Shown here: piece by piece, positions 18,747 through 27,110 of the stretch
How the letters are laid out: each line of letters begins with the position of its first letter
Position numbering within the stretch: position 1 is the stretch's first letter
Notes under the pieces: model-generated
The model's input: only the letters and a program-made list of their open reading frames with translations
Database searches by the model: none
Told to the model about the DNA's origin: nothing
From: an uncultured Lachnospiraceae bacterium
GTDB lineage: Bacteria; Bacillota; Clostridia; Lachnospirales; Lachnospiraceae
Reading direction: 5' to 3'
Assembly: GCA_910584725.1 (NCBI GenBank)
Contig: CAJUBE010000025.1
Location: forward strand, 4,112-68,111
Length of the DNA: 64,000 nucleotides
Made by a program: the position numbers and the translations under genes

Positions 18747-19331
18747 ATGGTTGAAGAGATAGTATCAAAATTAGTAAATCGGATGGAAGTAAAAAAGATA
18801 ATAGAGGAAAACAACAGGGAATACTATGGATATGTTTTGATCATTATGGTAGAACGTGCAATAGCAGTTGCAACTATACTTGTTATGAGTCTTGCTTTTA
18901 AACAGTTCTTACCAACCATTGCTTTTCTTCTCTTTTTTCTTTCATTGAGGAAACGGACTGGGGGTTATCATGCGGATCAGTTCTGGCAGTGCTATCTATT
19001 GACAATCATAACTTATGTCGGTGTTGTTCAAGTGGCGGTTATATTTTCAGAAAACACTTATATTATGTATGGACTATTGTTTTTGGCAATGCTTGTTATT
19101 GAGGCTATTGGAACGGTAAATCATCCTAATGTTGCCTTTGATGAAAATGAACTGCGGGAAACAAAAAAAGCAGCCAGATTCCTTGTAATAATTGAAATTG
19201 GAACAATCGCAGTTTTGGCGGTATCGAAAATAAATCAGTTGTATGTAAGTTATATGTCAATCGCCATTATATTATGTTCATTTTCGATGTGTCTGGCAAA
19301 AATTATAAATCAGGAGGTAAAGTTAAAATGA
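18747..19331 (+). CDS. agrB: AgrB-type peptide-processing membrane endopeptidase
   Basis: The 194-residue membrane protein has four to six hydrophobic segments and the AgrB catalytic pair: His75 in RKRTGGYHA and Cys82 in FWQCYLL. The seven-residue spacing is that of the S. aureus enzyme. AgrB cleaves the C-terminal tail of AgrD and helps form the thiolactone ring and export it. Its stop overlaps the agrD start by four bases (ATGA), giving translational coupling. It follows a promoter with LytTR-type repeats. Confidence 0.94.
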   Translation: MVEEIVSKLVNRMEVKKIIEENNREYYGYVLIIMVERAIAVATILVMSLAFKQFLPTIAFLLFFLSLRKRTGGYHADQFWQCYLLTIITYVGVVQVAVIFSENTYIMYGLLFLAMLVIEAIGTVNHPNVAFDENELRETKKAARFLVIIEIGTIAVLAVSKINQLYVSYMSIAIILCSFSMCLAKIINQEVKLK

Positions 19332-19471
19332 GAAATGCAGAAAAACTTACAGACAAAGTGTTAAAGGCCGTGGAGAGAATTGCTCGGAAAGAAGCAGAAA
19401 AGGCTATGGTTGGCGGGAGTTCGGAATGCGCGACATTTTGGCACCAGCCGAAGAGACCGAAGAAAAGGTGA
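19328..19471 (+). CDS. agrD: AgrD-type autoinducer precursor peptide
   Basis: The 47-residue peptide has an amphipathic N-terminal leader (MRNAEKLTDKVLKAVERIAR), a small-residue linker with GGSSE, then Cys34 in CATFW and a charged tail HQPKRPKKR. This matches AgrD architecture: a five-residue ring beginning with Cys and ending in two bulky hydrophobics, and a PxxP-type tail removed by AgrB. Predicted signal: thiolactone ring C34-W38 with a short N-terminal exocyclic tail ending in SSE. It is too short for most gene finders, but the coupling to agrB and the motif order make it secure. Confidence 0.9.
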   Translation: MRNAEKLTDKVLKAVERIARKEAEKAMVGGSSECATFWHQPKRPKKR

Positions 19472-19525
19472 AATAAAATGTAACAGAAGAATCTGTGTTC
19501 ATCTGTTATGTAAGCACTTTCTAGG

Positions 19526-19553
19526 GGGCTGCTGTATTGATAGACAGCAGCCC
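19526..19553 (+). terminator. Hairpin after agrD
   Basis: Perfect 10-bp arms GGGCTGCTGT/ACAGCAGCCC with an eight-base loop, 55 bases after agrD. The following sequence has no long T-run, so it may only attenuate read-through into the S8 protease and exporter genes. Confidence 0.55.
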
Positions 19554-19572
19554 GTATTATGTGGTTATAAAC

Positions 19573-19852
19573 ATGCTATATAGCAAGAGTTATACAAAAG
19601 AACAGTTGGAGGAAGTACGACAAGTTTGTCAGTATAGGCATAATTTTGATATTGATAGTTTTCACCTGTCTAATACGTTTCTTGATCCATCGTCACTTAC
19701 CTATGAACAATTGAAATTTATCAAATTAGGGAAAGGGAATATTAGAAAAAATAGATGGTCTTTATGATTTTTTAAATCCAGCAGATAAGGATAAGGTATT
19801 TGAAGACATGATTACAAAGTTATCTTCATATAATGCTAATCAGATTTTTTGA
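19573..19852 (+). pseudogene. Frameshifted small ORF, unknown
   Basis: From ATG 19573 the frame reads MLYSKSYTKEQLEEVRQ... to LKFIKLGKG and then soon stops at 19767. After a one-base shift in the G/A run around 19727-19737 the sequence continues sensibly as ILEKIDGLYDFLNPADKDK... to a TGA at 19850-19852, nine bases before the protease start. There is no ribosome binding site, and the hairpin at 19526-19553 would mask any earlier start. The recurring phrase EQL-x-x-[IV]-[RK] resembles short repeats in accessory proteins of Lachnospiraceae mobile elements. I read it as a decayed gene; a single sequencing error is the alternative. Confidence 0.45.
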
Positions 19853-19860
19853 GGTATACC

Positions 19861-21294
19861 ATGAATAAGGGCATTAGGATTGCGGTTATAGATAATGGGA
19901 TTAATGAGGTGTACATAAAAAAAGGTTTAGAAAAGAGCATTGTTATTGATGAGAATGGTATTTGTGTAAGTGAAACAAAAAATTTAGGTCAACAGCGTTT
20001 TCAACATGGAACAAATTGTGCAATGATATTGGAAAAATATTGTACTGACTGCCGTTTAATTAGTATAAAAATTTTGGATAAGAATGGAAGAGGCGCAATA
20101 AAAAGTATTTACCCTGCGTTGGAATGGTGTTATAAAAATCGAATAAGATTGATAAATTTAAGTTTAGGAACGGTGGACTTTAGGGATTGTGAAAAATTAA
20201 AAATGTTGGTCAATGAATATGCAGTCAAAGGCATGATTATTATAGCTGCAACTGCCAATTCAGGCTTTGTGTCATATCCGGCCAGTTTTACGAATATAAT
20301 CGGTGTGGCAACGATAGATAGTCCGTTAAGTTATTTAAAAGATTATATGCAGATGGGAATTGACGCGATCGTACCGTCTGAACATAGCGTTAATATATGT
20401 GGTAAGGAGATTAAGACTTCTTTATGTAATAGCTATGCAACATCATATATGTGTGCTTTGATTGCGAATAAATTAGGGAATGACAAAACCCTTAATATTG
20501 TGGAACTGAAGAAGTATGCAAAAGAGCGAAGTTATATTGAAATGGCAGAGGAAGGGTATGAGCCGGACTGGATTTACAGAGCATATATATTAGACAGAGA
20601 GAATACAAGCAGGGGGGAGTATTATTTTAAAGCGATTACAGGGTCATATGATGAAATACAAGGGGAAATAGACACTGTAATAGCCTATTCTATGACAGGA
20701 TTGGAAGATTTGGATATAAAAAATAAGAATTTAATTTATCTTGGAAACGAGGATGTTCATAATATAGATGTTTATGGGTTTGTTTGGAGCAAGGAAACTC
20801 GGCAACGGCAAATTAAGCATAATTATTATCAAGGCAATGGTCTTGAAGTTCCGATAGTGATATTGGCAGTAGAAGATAAGATAGATAAGTTCTATGTACT
20901 CACGGAATTAAAGAGAGCGTTTGCCAATGATGGTTATAATGCATATGTCATTGGAATGGAGCCGGAGTGCGTGCTGTATGCACTAGAATATATGCCGGAG
21001 CCTGCATCAGATATTGATGCTTGGAAAAAATTTATAGAAAGCCAGATTTTTTATAAACAGAATAATTTGGTTATATGGTGTGTCCCGATGGAAGACCGAG
21101 ATAAATATTTGAAAGTATATCTCGATTACGACATGCAGATCATTCTATGCAGTGAGGAAAATAGTAATATTGTGAAGTTTTTTTTTGAAGGAGAAATGAT
21201 TGAGAAAAAAATTGCTGGAGTGATTGAAACGAAAGATATTGAGGAGATATATCATATCGCCGAATCAAAACTTACGGAGAAAGAAAATGAATAA
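19861..21294 (+). CDS. S8 (subtilisin-like) peptidase with C-terminal maturation domain
   Basis: The 477-residue protein has a subtilisin domain with the full triad: Asp11 (AVIDNGI), His49 (QHGTNCA) and Ser195 (YATSYM), plus oxyanion Asn133 (ATANSG). There is no signal peptide or propeptide, so it acts in the cytoplasm, presumably on the precursor peptide or its leader. The C-terminal half has a segment at about 330-371 (PIVILAVEDKIDKFYV..., then GYNAYVIGMEPEC) that aligns with residues 155-200 of the TIGR04066-like protein at 25955. GAGGT precedes ATG 19861. It overlaps the next gene by eight bases. Confidence 0.9.
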   Translation: MNKGIRIAVIDNGINEVYIKKGLEKSIVIDENGICVSETKNLGQQRFQHGTNCAMILEKYCTDCRLISIKILDKNGRGAIKSIYPALEWCYKNRIRLINLSLGTVDFRDCEKLKMLVNEYAVKGMIIIAATANSGFVSYPASFTNIIGVATIDSPLSYLKDYMQMGIDAIVPSEHSVNICGKEIKTSLCNSYATSYMCALIANKLGNDKTLNIVELKKYAKERSYIEMAEEGYEPDWIYRAYILDRENTSRGEYYFKAITGSYDEIQGEIDTVIAYSMTGLEDLDIKNKNLIYLGNEDVHNIDVYGFVWSKETRQRQIKHNYYQGNGLEVPIVILAVEDKIDKFYVLTELKRAFANDGYNAYVIGMEPECVLYALEYMPEPASDIDAWKKFIESQIFYKQNNLVIWCVPMEDRDKYLKVYLDYDMQIILCSEENSNIVKFFFEGEMIEKKIAGVIETKDIEEIYHIAESKLTEKENE

Positions 21295-22993
21295 TCAGGA
21301 AGCGGTAAAAAGATTATTTTTGTTATTGCAAAGATATAAAAAAACAATAATTGCGATTATCAGCTGTTTGTTTATTTCTTCAGGATTAAGTCTTTTTGTA
21401 CCACTAATTAGCAAACGGATTATGGATGATGGTTTTATAGGTGGCAATAAGGAATTGCTGATAAAGCTGGTTTTGTCTACTATGGTAATATACATTATAA
21501 ATTCTCTTATAGACATAATTAAAGAAAATAAGCGGGTGGATATTTCGGCTAAAATACAGTATTTTCTTTCCGAACAGTCTTTTTCACATCTTATGAAACT
21601 GCGGATAAACTATTTCAATAACACCAATTATGCGGAAACTTTGAATAATATCAATATGGATATTCGTCAGATGACATCTATTGCAGACAGTAGTGTCTTT
21701 TTTGTGATTACACGAGTATTTAGTATGATCGGTGGTATTATTGGGTTATTTATCATAGATTTTAGGATGACAATGTTGGTGCTTTTGTTTATACCGATTA
21801 AATGTATTGTGATGAAACGTTTTGCTAGAAAACAAAAGCAAATTATGGATGAATTTTTAAAGGCAAATCAAAAATATGCGAAATGGTTTGGGGATACTGT
21901 TGGAGGAGTACGGGAAGTTAAATTATTTAATATTTTTGACAAAAAATATGAGGAGTTTGCAGTCAATCAGAATGATATTATCGAAAAACAAAAACAGATG
22001 AATATGCATAGCCAGTGGAATATTACTATTGACAATGTTATGGTACAGTTTCTTTCCACGTTTATATATATCTTGGGCGCGAACTTGGTATTTGATCTGC
22101 AACTTTCAGTAGGTAGTGTGTTTGCTTTCATTACATATAGCGCTTATGTTACGGGGCCAATTTCGGCTATTCTTAATATAGGATATCTTTTATCAGGGAT
22201 TATTCCGTCTACTAAGAGATACTATGCATTTATGGGTTTAGATGAGGAGGCAGATGGCGGAAAGGCAGAGTGCTTTCACTTAAGGGGCTTGAAATTGGAG
22301 CACGTTTCTTTCGCGTACGAAAAAGATAAATATGTTTTAGAGGATGTTAATATTTTGTTTGCGGAAGGTAGTAAAACGGCTATAATTGGACGTAATGGAT
22401 CTGGAAAGACGACAATCATCAATCTTCTTACCAGAATGTATGAGTCGGCGAGTGGAAAGATATTATTAGGGGGAGAAGATATCTCAGAACTGCCATTATC
22501 AGGATACCGTAATATGGTATCTGTAGTAAGTCAGCAGATATATCTGTTTGATGATACTATAAAAAATAATATCAGTTTATATAAACAGGTGAGTGACGCT
22601 GTGATAGAGACGGCCTGCAAAGAAAGCGGATTGGAAGATTTTATAAAAGAGGTATCACTCGACTATGTGGTAGGACAGAATGGGGCAATGCTTTCTGGCG
22701 GACAGAAGCAGAAGATAGCTCTCGCAAGAGCCTTGCTACATGATATGCCGATTATTATATTCGATGAAGCCACTTCAAATGCGGATGCTTATTCGGAGCA
22801 GCAGATCAACGGATTATTGGATACAAAACTGAAGGAAAAAACTGTGATAGTAATAACACATAAAAAAGATATATTGAACAAAATGGATCAGATTGTTGTG
22901 TTGAAAAAGGGAGTTGTCGATAACATAGGGACATTCGATGAACTGGTAGGAAAAAATGATGAATTGAACATGATGATGGATATGGCTGATTGA
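21287..22993 (+). CDS. ABC exporter, fused membrane and ATPase domains
   Basis: The 568-residue half-transporter has six membrane helices in the first 310 residues and an ATPase domain with Walker A GRNGSGKTT (about 367-375), signature LSGGQKQK (about 468) and Walker B IIIFDEATS (about 488). It lacks an N-terminal C39 peptidase, so leader removal must be done elsewhere, most simply by the S8 protease encoded just upstream with overlapping frames. Likely substrate is the mature peptide of this cluster. The start at 21287 uses GGAG within the end of the protease gene. Confidence 0.92.
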   Translation: MNNQEAVKRLFLLLQRYKKTIIAIISCLFISSGLSLFVPLISKRIMDDGFIGGNKELLIKLVLSTMVIYIINSLIDIIKENKRVDISAKIQYFLSEQSFSHLMKLRINYFNNTNYAETLNNINMDIRQMTSIADSSVFFVITRVFSMIGGIIGLFIIDFRMTMLVLLFIPIKCIVMKRFARKQKQIMDEFLKANQKYAKWFGDTVGGVREVKLFNIFDKKYEEFAVNQNDIIEKQKQMNMHSQWNITIDNVMVQFLSTFIYILGANLVFDLQLSVGSVFAFITYSAYVTGPISAILNIGYLLSGIIPSTKRYYAFMGLDEEADGGKAECFHLRGLKLEHVSFAYEKDKYVLEDVNILFAEGSKTAIIGRNGSGKTTIINLLTRMYESASGKILLGGEDISELPLSGYRNMVSVVSQQIYLFDDTIKNNISLYKQVSDAVIETACKESGLEDFIKEVSLDYVVGQNGAMLSGGQKQKIALARALLHDMPIIIFDEATSNADAYSEQQINGLLDTKLKEKTVIVITHKKDILNKMDQIVVLKKGVVDNIGTFDELVGKNDELNMMMDMAD

Positions 22994-23058
22994 GTATGCG
23001 AAATTTTTTCAGAATCGAAAATAATCTTTTAGTATACTGCCTGCTTTGTATACACATG

Positions 23059-23106
23059 GTCATTTTCTGCAAAAACAGGACACTTTATGCAAACAATATT
23101 GATAAT
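23059..23106 (+). promoter_or_regulatory. Second predicted LytTR-controlled promoter, before the maturation operon
   Basis: GTCATTTTCTGC at 23059-23070 is identical to the repeats before agrB. A second, 9-of-12 match (GACACTTTATGC, 23079-23090) follows with a 20-bp period. As before agrB, AATATTG lies at the same distance after the second repeat, and GATAAT (23101-23106) sits where a -10 should be. The first downstream gene starts at 23236, leaving a leader of about 120 bases. Confidence 0.65.
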
Positions 23107-23235
23107 TTCAACCAAAGTGATATGGTTTTATTGCATAGATATGATATCTATGGTCGATCTGAAAAACTTACCTTTTTAGCGGTATAATTCATAATAGCAT
23201 TCAAAAAGGAATGTAGGGAAGGGAAGTTAATATTT

Positions 23236-24519
23236 ATGGAAATTTTAAATGAACAAGTAAATATAGAGTTGCAAAAGATTCTGAATGCAACTCAAGAAAC
23301 AGAGTACTATAAACAGTATTTTTCTTCCGCGTCTATTCAAAAGAAAGTTTCTCTCAATTTATCTGATTTTCCGATTTTGACATATCAAGATGTGCAGAGA
23401 GAAGGGAGCCGTTTCCTGTGCAGCAGATATCATCAATATCCTGACATCAGCAATTTGTTGTTAAAACGTTGCTTTGGCTTGTTTGGTATTCCACATACAG
23501 TTTACTGGGATATACAAGATGATGCCTGTTCCCAAGCATTCTTGAGAAAATATAGAAAAGAACAATTTGATATTGCCGAGAATGAAAAAGGGTGCATGTT
23601 TTGTGTGGCGCAATACGCTGGCAATAAAATTATGGACTATACACCGATGAGTATGAGCCAAGATGGGAAAATAATGTCTTTATTTATACAGGATTTGACA
23701 AATGAAAAGATAAAATGGTGCTTGGAGGCTATTTATAAATTTAATCCGGTGTGGTTATGCCTTTCACCAAGTATTGCACTTATGCTGATAGATAGTATAG
23801 TTATTAATCAAAAATCGATGCCATCGAGTCTACGATATATTGAATTGTATGGGGAAATTCTTGATGAACGCACAGAAAATATAATTAAAAATTTTTTTCA
23901 TGTACAGATAGGCAATGTATATGCTACGAAAGCAGCAGGCATCGTGGCGGTTTCTTGTATATACGGTCATTTACATATTTTAGAAAGGAATGCAGTTGTA
24001 GAAATTATGCGACACGGAAAGTCTGTTTTGGATGAGGAAGGGGATGTTTGCATTACTTCTCTTCAAAATACCGCGATGCTTTTAGTGCGATTACGAAATG
24101 GTGATAGGGGAATGGTGCAAAGTATACCTTGTCCTTGTGGACAAGCATCTCCTAGATTGTGCTTGACTCAGGGAAAAAGGTCTCATTTCATTATTACAAA
24201 ATCAGGAAGAAGAATCAGCGCTCGTATATTAAGAAGTATTGCGGAATATACGAATGAAGAAATATCTCGATGTTTGTCGTATATTCAGTTTAGGCAGATG
24301 GAACATAACCGAATGGATATTATTCTTGGAGTAAAACCGGCTTTTTCAGGCTGGGAACATGAGGCGGCACGAATATTTATAGAAAAACTGCAAGATCCCG
24401 AACTTAAACAAATGTATTGGAATTTTATTTACGATGGATTAGACAAAGATAATGAAATAGCAAAATATGAGCATTTATTTTTTGAATCGATGGAAAGGAA
24501 AGATAGCAATGCCGAATGA
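23236..24519 (+). CDS. PaaK-like adenylate-forming enzyme homologue with degenerate loop
   Basis: The 427-residue protein aligns by eye with phenylacetate-CoA-ligase-type enzymes. Visible matches are an N-terminal helical region, YGEILDERTENIIKNFF followed by GNVYATKAAGIVAVSC (the YGSTE-like region), and MLLVRLRNGDRG (about 280-292) before a CPCGQ motif (about 298-302). The SGTTG phosphate-binding loop expected before TVYW is replaced by RCFGLFGIPHTVYW (78-91). It may therefore not adenylate, or may do so differently. It overlaps the radical SAM gene and belongs to the peptide-maturation operon. Confidence 0.7.
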   Translation: MEILNEQVNIELQKILNATQETEYYKQYFSSASIQKKVSLNLSDFPILTYQDVQREGSRFLCSRYHQYPDISNLLLKRCFGLFGIPHTVYWDIQDDACSQAFLRKYRKEQFDIAENEKGCMFCVAQYAGNKIMDYTPMSMSQDGKIMSLFIQDLTNEKIKWCLEAIYKFNPVWLCLSPSIALMLIDSIVINQKSMPSSLRYIELYGEILDERTENIIKNFFHVQIGNVYATKAAGIVAVSCIYGHLHILERNAVVEIMRHGKSVLDEEGDVCITSLQNTAMLLVRLRNGDRGMVQSIPCPCGQASPRLCLTQGKRSHFIITKSGRRISARILRSIAEYTNEEISRCLSYIQFRQMEHNRMDIILGVKPAFSGWEHEAARIFIEKLQDPELKQMYWNFIYDGLDKDNEIAKYEHLFFESMERKDSNAE

Positions 24520-25939
24520 AAAACCATTTATCCATATGATTAAAACTCCATTAAATAAATATTTCTATGATGTTAATACTAATATGTTTGTGCAAGTCAA
24601 TGATGATGTATATCAATATCTTAATGAAGTTGAACATGGAGAAGGCGATTTGTATAATATTCCCGATCGGCAAATATGTCATAATATAAGCTATTTACAG
24701 GAACAAGGATTTTTATCTATGGAACATCCGAAGAAAATACAGCATGGTAGTAATGAATTACTGGAATATCATTTGAATGAAAATATTAATCAAATAGCAC
24801 TTCAAGTGACTCAACAATGTAATTTTCGGTGCGCCTATTGTGTTTATTCTGCAGGAGATTTTGTACATCAGCGTAGTCATTCTCCGAAACACATGTCCAT
24901 AGACACAGCATGTGCCGCAGTCGATTTCTTTACAGCCCGCTGTGGGAATCAAAATCAGCCGGCGATTGCCTTTTATGGCGGGGAACCCTTGTTAGAATTC
25001 CCATTAATACAAGATGTAGTTAAGTATGCAGAAAAAAGGATATATGGAAAAAAATTGAGGTTTGCAATTACTACAAATGCATCTCTTCTTACACCCAATA
25101 TTGCGCAATTTTTTATAGAACATAATTTTTTGACAACAATAAGTTTGGATGGTGCGTCAGAAGCACATGATCGATCAAGGAGGTTTGCCAATAACGGGAA
25201 AGGAAGTTTTGCGGCAATTTCTAATAACTTAAAAAAAGTTTTAGAAGAATGCCCTAATTTTAAATATTCATTTAATGTTGTAATAGATCCGAGATTTGCA
25301 TGTGATTCGGTGCATAAACTATTTAGTTATGAGCCTCCCTTTTGCAATGTGCGTTTTACTACTAATTATATTAGTGATATGTATTCGATAGAAAAGACAG
25401 TGGCTGGTGATAAATTTAAGCAACAGAACGATTGTTATACTTTTAAGGGGTATTTGGCATTTCGTGGAATATATGATCAAGAAAATGTCTCGCGTGTAGC
25501 CTATACAACATTGGCTAATCGTTTTGGAAAACTACAGAGAAGGATGAAACCGGAAGCACCACTTCCAGATGTGACGGCACCTAGCGGACCTTGCATTCCG
25601 GGGGCACGACGACTTTTGGTGGATGTGGACGGTAATTTTTATCCATGTGAGAGAGTGAGTGAAACTTCACAAGCTATGAATATTGGTAATTTACAGGAAG
25701 GGTTTGACTATGATAAAGTTATTAAACTTTTGAATATTGCACAGACTACAGCTGAAAGTTGTAAAAACTGTTGGGCGTTTCGACACTGTAATCTTTGCTG
25801 TAGCCATAGCGATAATTGTGGAGAATTATCTGCGGATCTTCGGAGCTCTCAATGTAGTAATACACGTTTATATGTGGAAGATATGTTTAAGGATTATCTT
25901 TGGATGAAGGAATTTGATGTTGTAGTAAATCATACATAG
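24509..25939 (+). CDS. ccpM: Radical SAM/SPASM Cys-rich peptide maturase (CcpM type)
   Basis: The 476-residue enzyme carries the radical SAM cluster motif CNFRCAYC (Cys104, 108, 111), the GGEPL motif of this family and a C-terminal SPASM domain with many cysteines (about 362, 380, 418, 421, 427, 430, 431, 437, 449) for auxiliary 4Fe-4S clusters. An N-terminal about 85 residues resembles the peptide-binding region of such maturases. The neighbours (TIGR04066-like, ACP-related, Cys-rich peptide) identify it as the maturase of Cys-rich peptides. It probably forms thioether or related radical-based bonds on the precursor at 31265; the exact bond is not predictable. RBS AAAGGAAAG fixes the start. 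Confidence 0.9.
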   Translation: MPNEKPFIHMIKTPLNKYFYDVNTNMFVQVNDDVYQYLNEVEHGEGDLYNIPDRQICHNISYLQEQGFLSMEHPKKIQHGSNELLEYHLNENINQIALQVTQQCNFRCAYCVYSAGDFVHQRSHSPKHMSIDTACAAVDFFTARCGNQNQPAIAFYGGEPLLEFPLIQDVVKYAEKRIYGKKLRFAITTNASLLTPNIAQFFIEHNFLTTISLDGASEAHDRSRRFANNGKGSFAAISNNLKKVLEECPNFKYSFNVVIDPRFACDSVHKLFSYEPPFCNVRFTTNYISDMYSIEKTVAGDKFKQQNDCYTFKGYLAFRGIYDQENVSRVAYTTLANRFGKLQRRMKPEAPLPDVTAPSGPCIPGARRLLVDVDGNFYPCERVSETSQAMNIGNLQEGFDYDKVIKLLNIAQTTAESCKNCWAFRHCNLCCSHSDNCGELSADLRSSQCSNTRLYVEDMFKDYLWMKEFDVVVNHT

Positions 25940-25954
25940 AAGGGGTGAAACATT

Positions 25955-27085
25955 ATGCGTATGTTAGTGTTTCCTTATGGATATAATTGTGAACCAATTG
26001 TTCGACATGCAAATTTCCTTGAACAATGTTATGAGATTGTGGCATTAGTTTCTCCGGGCGGTTGGGGAATGGCCGGGAAAAATATAGTGTTAGGAAAGAA
26101 TAAAGTAAGTACACATGTTTATGAAACGATTGAAGAAGTAACCGAGGAGTTTGACAGCCTATTCATTCCTGATTTCGGAGAAATAGATGAAGAAGTAGAA
26201 AATCGGTTAATAAATGAAATAATAAAATTATTCCCGAATTTGACACATATTATTTGCGCGGCTCGATTTACTAGTCTTAATGAAAAAAAGCTGAAAGAAA
26301 TCTGCCAGCGGAATAGCCAATTCTGTGATTTTATAAATTATTCTGAAAATAAATCATTAGATAAATATGGATTAATGGAAAACTGTACGGCACACCAATC
26401 TATAAAGGCGATAAATATACCAGTTGTTTGCATAGTGGGTTGGTGGGAAAAGACAGATAAGTTTGAAGTCTCATTAATGTTAAGGGAACATTTTTTACAG
26501 GCAGGATATCAAGTGTCTCAAGTTGGCTCACGAAGTGAATGTGAAATGTTTGGCTTTCATTCTTTTCCAGACTTTATGTATAATAAAAACATTGATGCTG
26601 AAGATAAAATTATTTATTTTAATAGATGGATTGATAATATGGTAAGAAAAGAAAAACCAGATTTACTGATAATTACCATTCCTGGCGCAATGCAAAACTT
26701 TAATAATGAATTAACAAGAGGGTTTGGTATATTACATCACTTAGTTTTTCAATCAATTATACCAGATATTCTTATAATGTGTACAATCTATCTACAGGGG
26801 ACTTCGCAAGCGCTGGAGAATATTTCTAAATCTTGTAAATATAAATTTGGTGCAGCGGTGGATGCTTTTCATATGTCTAATTTGGTGATTGATAAAAACG
26901 ATTCGGAAGAACGAGGTTACGTTGTTACTAGTAACATTTATCGTAAGATTGTCTCAAAAACGATTGCTGAGAGGTTTTGTAACAGTTCTATACCCGTTTT
27001 TAATATGTTGGATCAGATGGATTCAGATAATATGTTTGATACGTTGATGGATAAATTGATTCCTAATGATTCAAGAATTGTTTAA
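25955..27085 (+). CDS. TIGR04066-family peptide maturation system protein
   Basis: The 376-residue protein matches what I know of the TIGR04066 family, which co-occurs with the CcpM maturase in Clostridia. The N-terminus reads MRMLVFPYGYNCEPIVRHANFL; a central nucleotide-binding-like segment begins IPVVCIVGWWEKTDKFEV (about 155-172), a degenerate P-loop; then SQVGSRSECEMFGFHSFPDF (about 188-207). Role is unknown, presumably support of maturation in the cytoplasm. RBS AGGGGTGA precedes the start. Part of its central domain recurs in the S8 protease of the same cluster. Confidence 0.88.
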   Translation: MRMLVFPYGYNCEPIVRHANFLEQCYEIVALVSPGGWGMAGKNIVLGKNKVSTHVYETIEEVTEEFDSLFIPDFGEIDEEVENRLINEIIKLFPNLTHIICAARFTSLNEKKLKEICQRNSQFCDFINYSENKSLDKYGLMENCTAHQSIKAINIPVVCIVGWWEKTDKFEVSLMLREHFLQAGYQVSQVGSRSECEMFGFHSFPDFMYNKNIDAEDKIIYFNRWIDNMVRKEKPDLLIITIPGAMQNFNNELTRGFGILHHLVFQSIIPDILIMCTIYLQGTSQALENISKSCKYKFGAAVDAFHMSNLVIDKNDSEERGYVVTSNIYRKIVSKTIAERFCNSSIPVFNMLDQMDSDNMFDTLMDKLIPNDSRIV

Positions 27086-27110
27086 TCAATTATTAGGGGA
27101 GTTGGGTAGA

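Noticed and set aside
22996..23187. 64-residue frame with three cysteines between the exporter and the PaaK-like gene, considered as a second precursor peptide
   Set aside because: It has no ribosome binding site, and the predicted LytTR promoter lies inside it. Its sequence has no leader/core arrangement.
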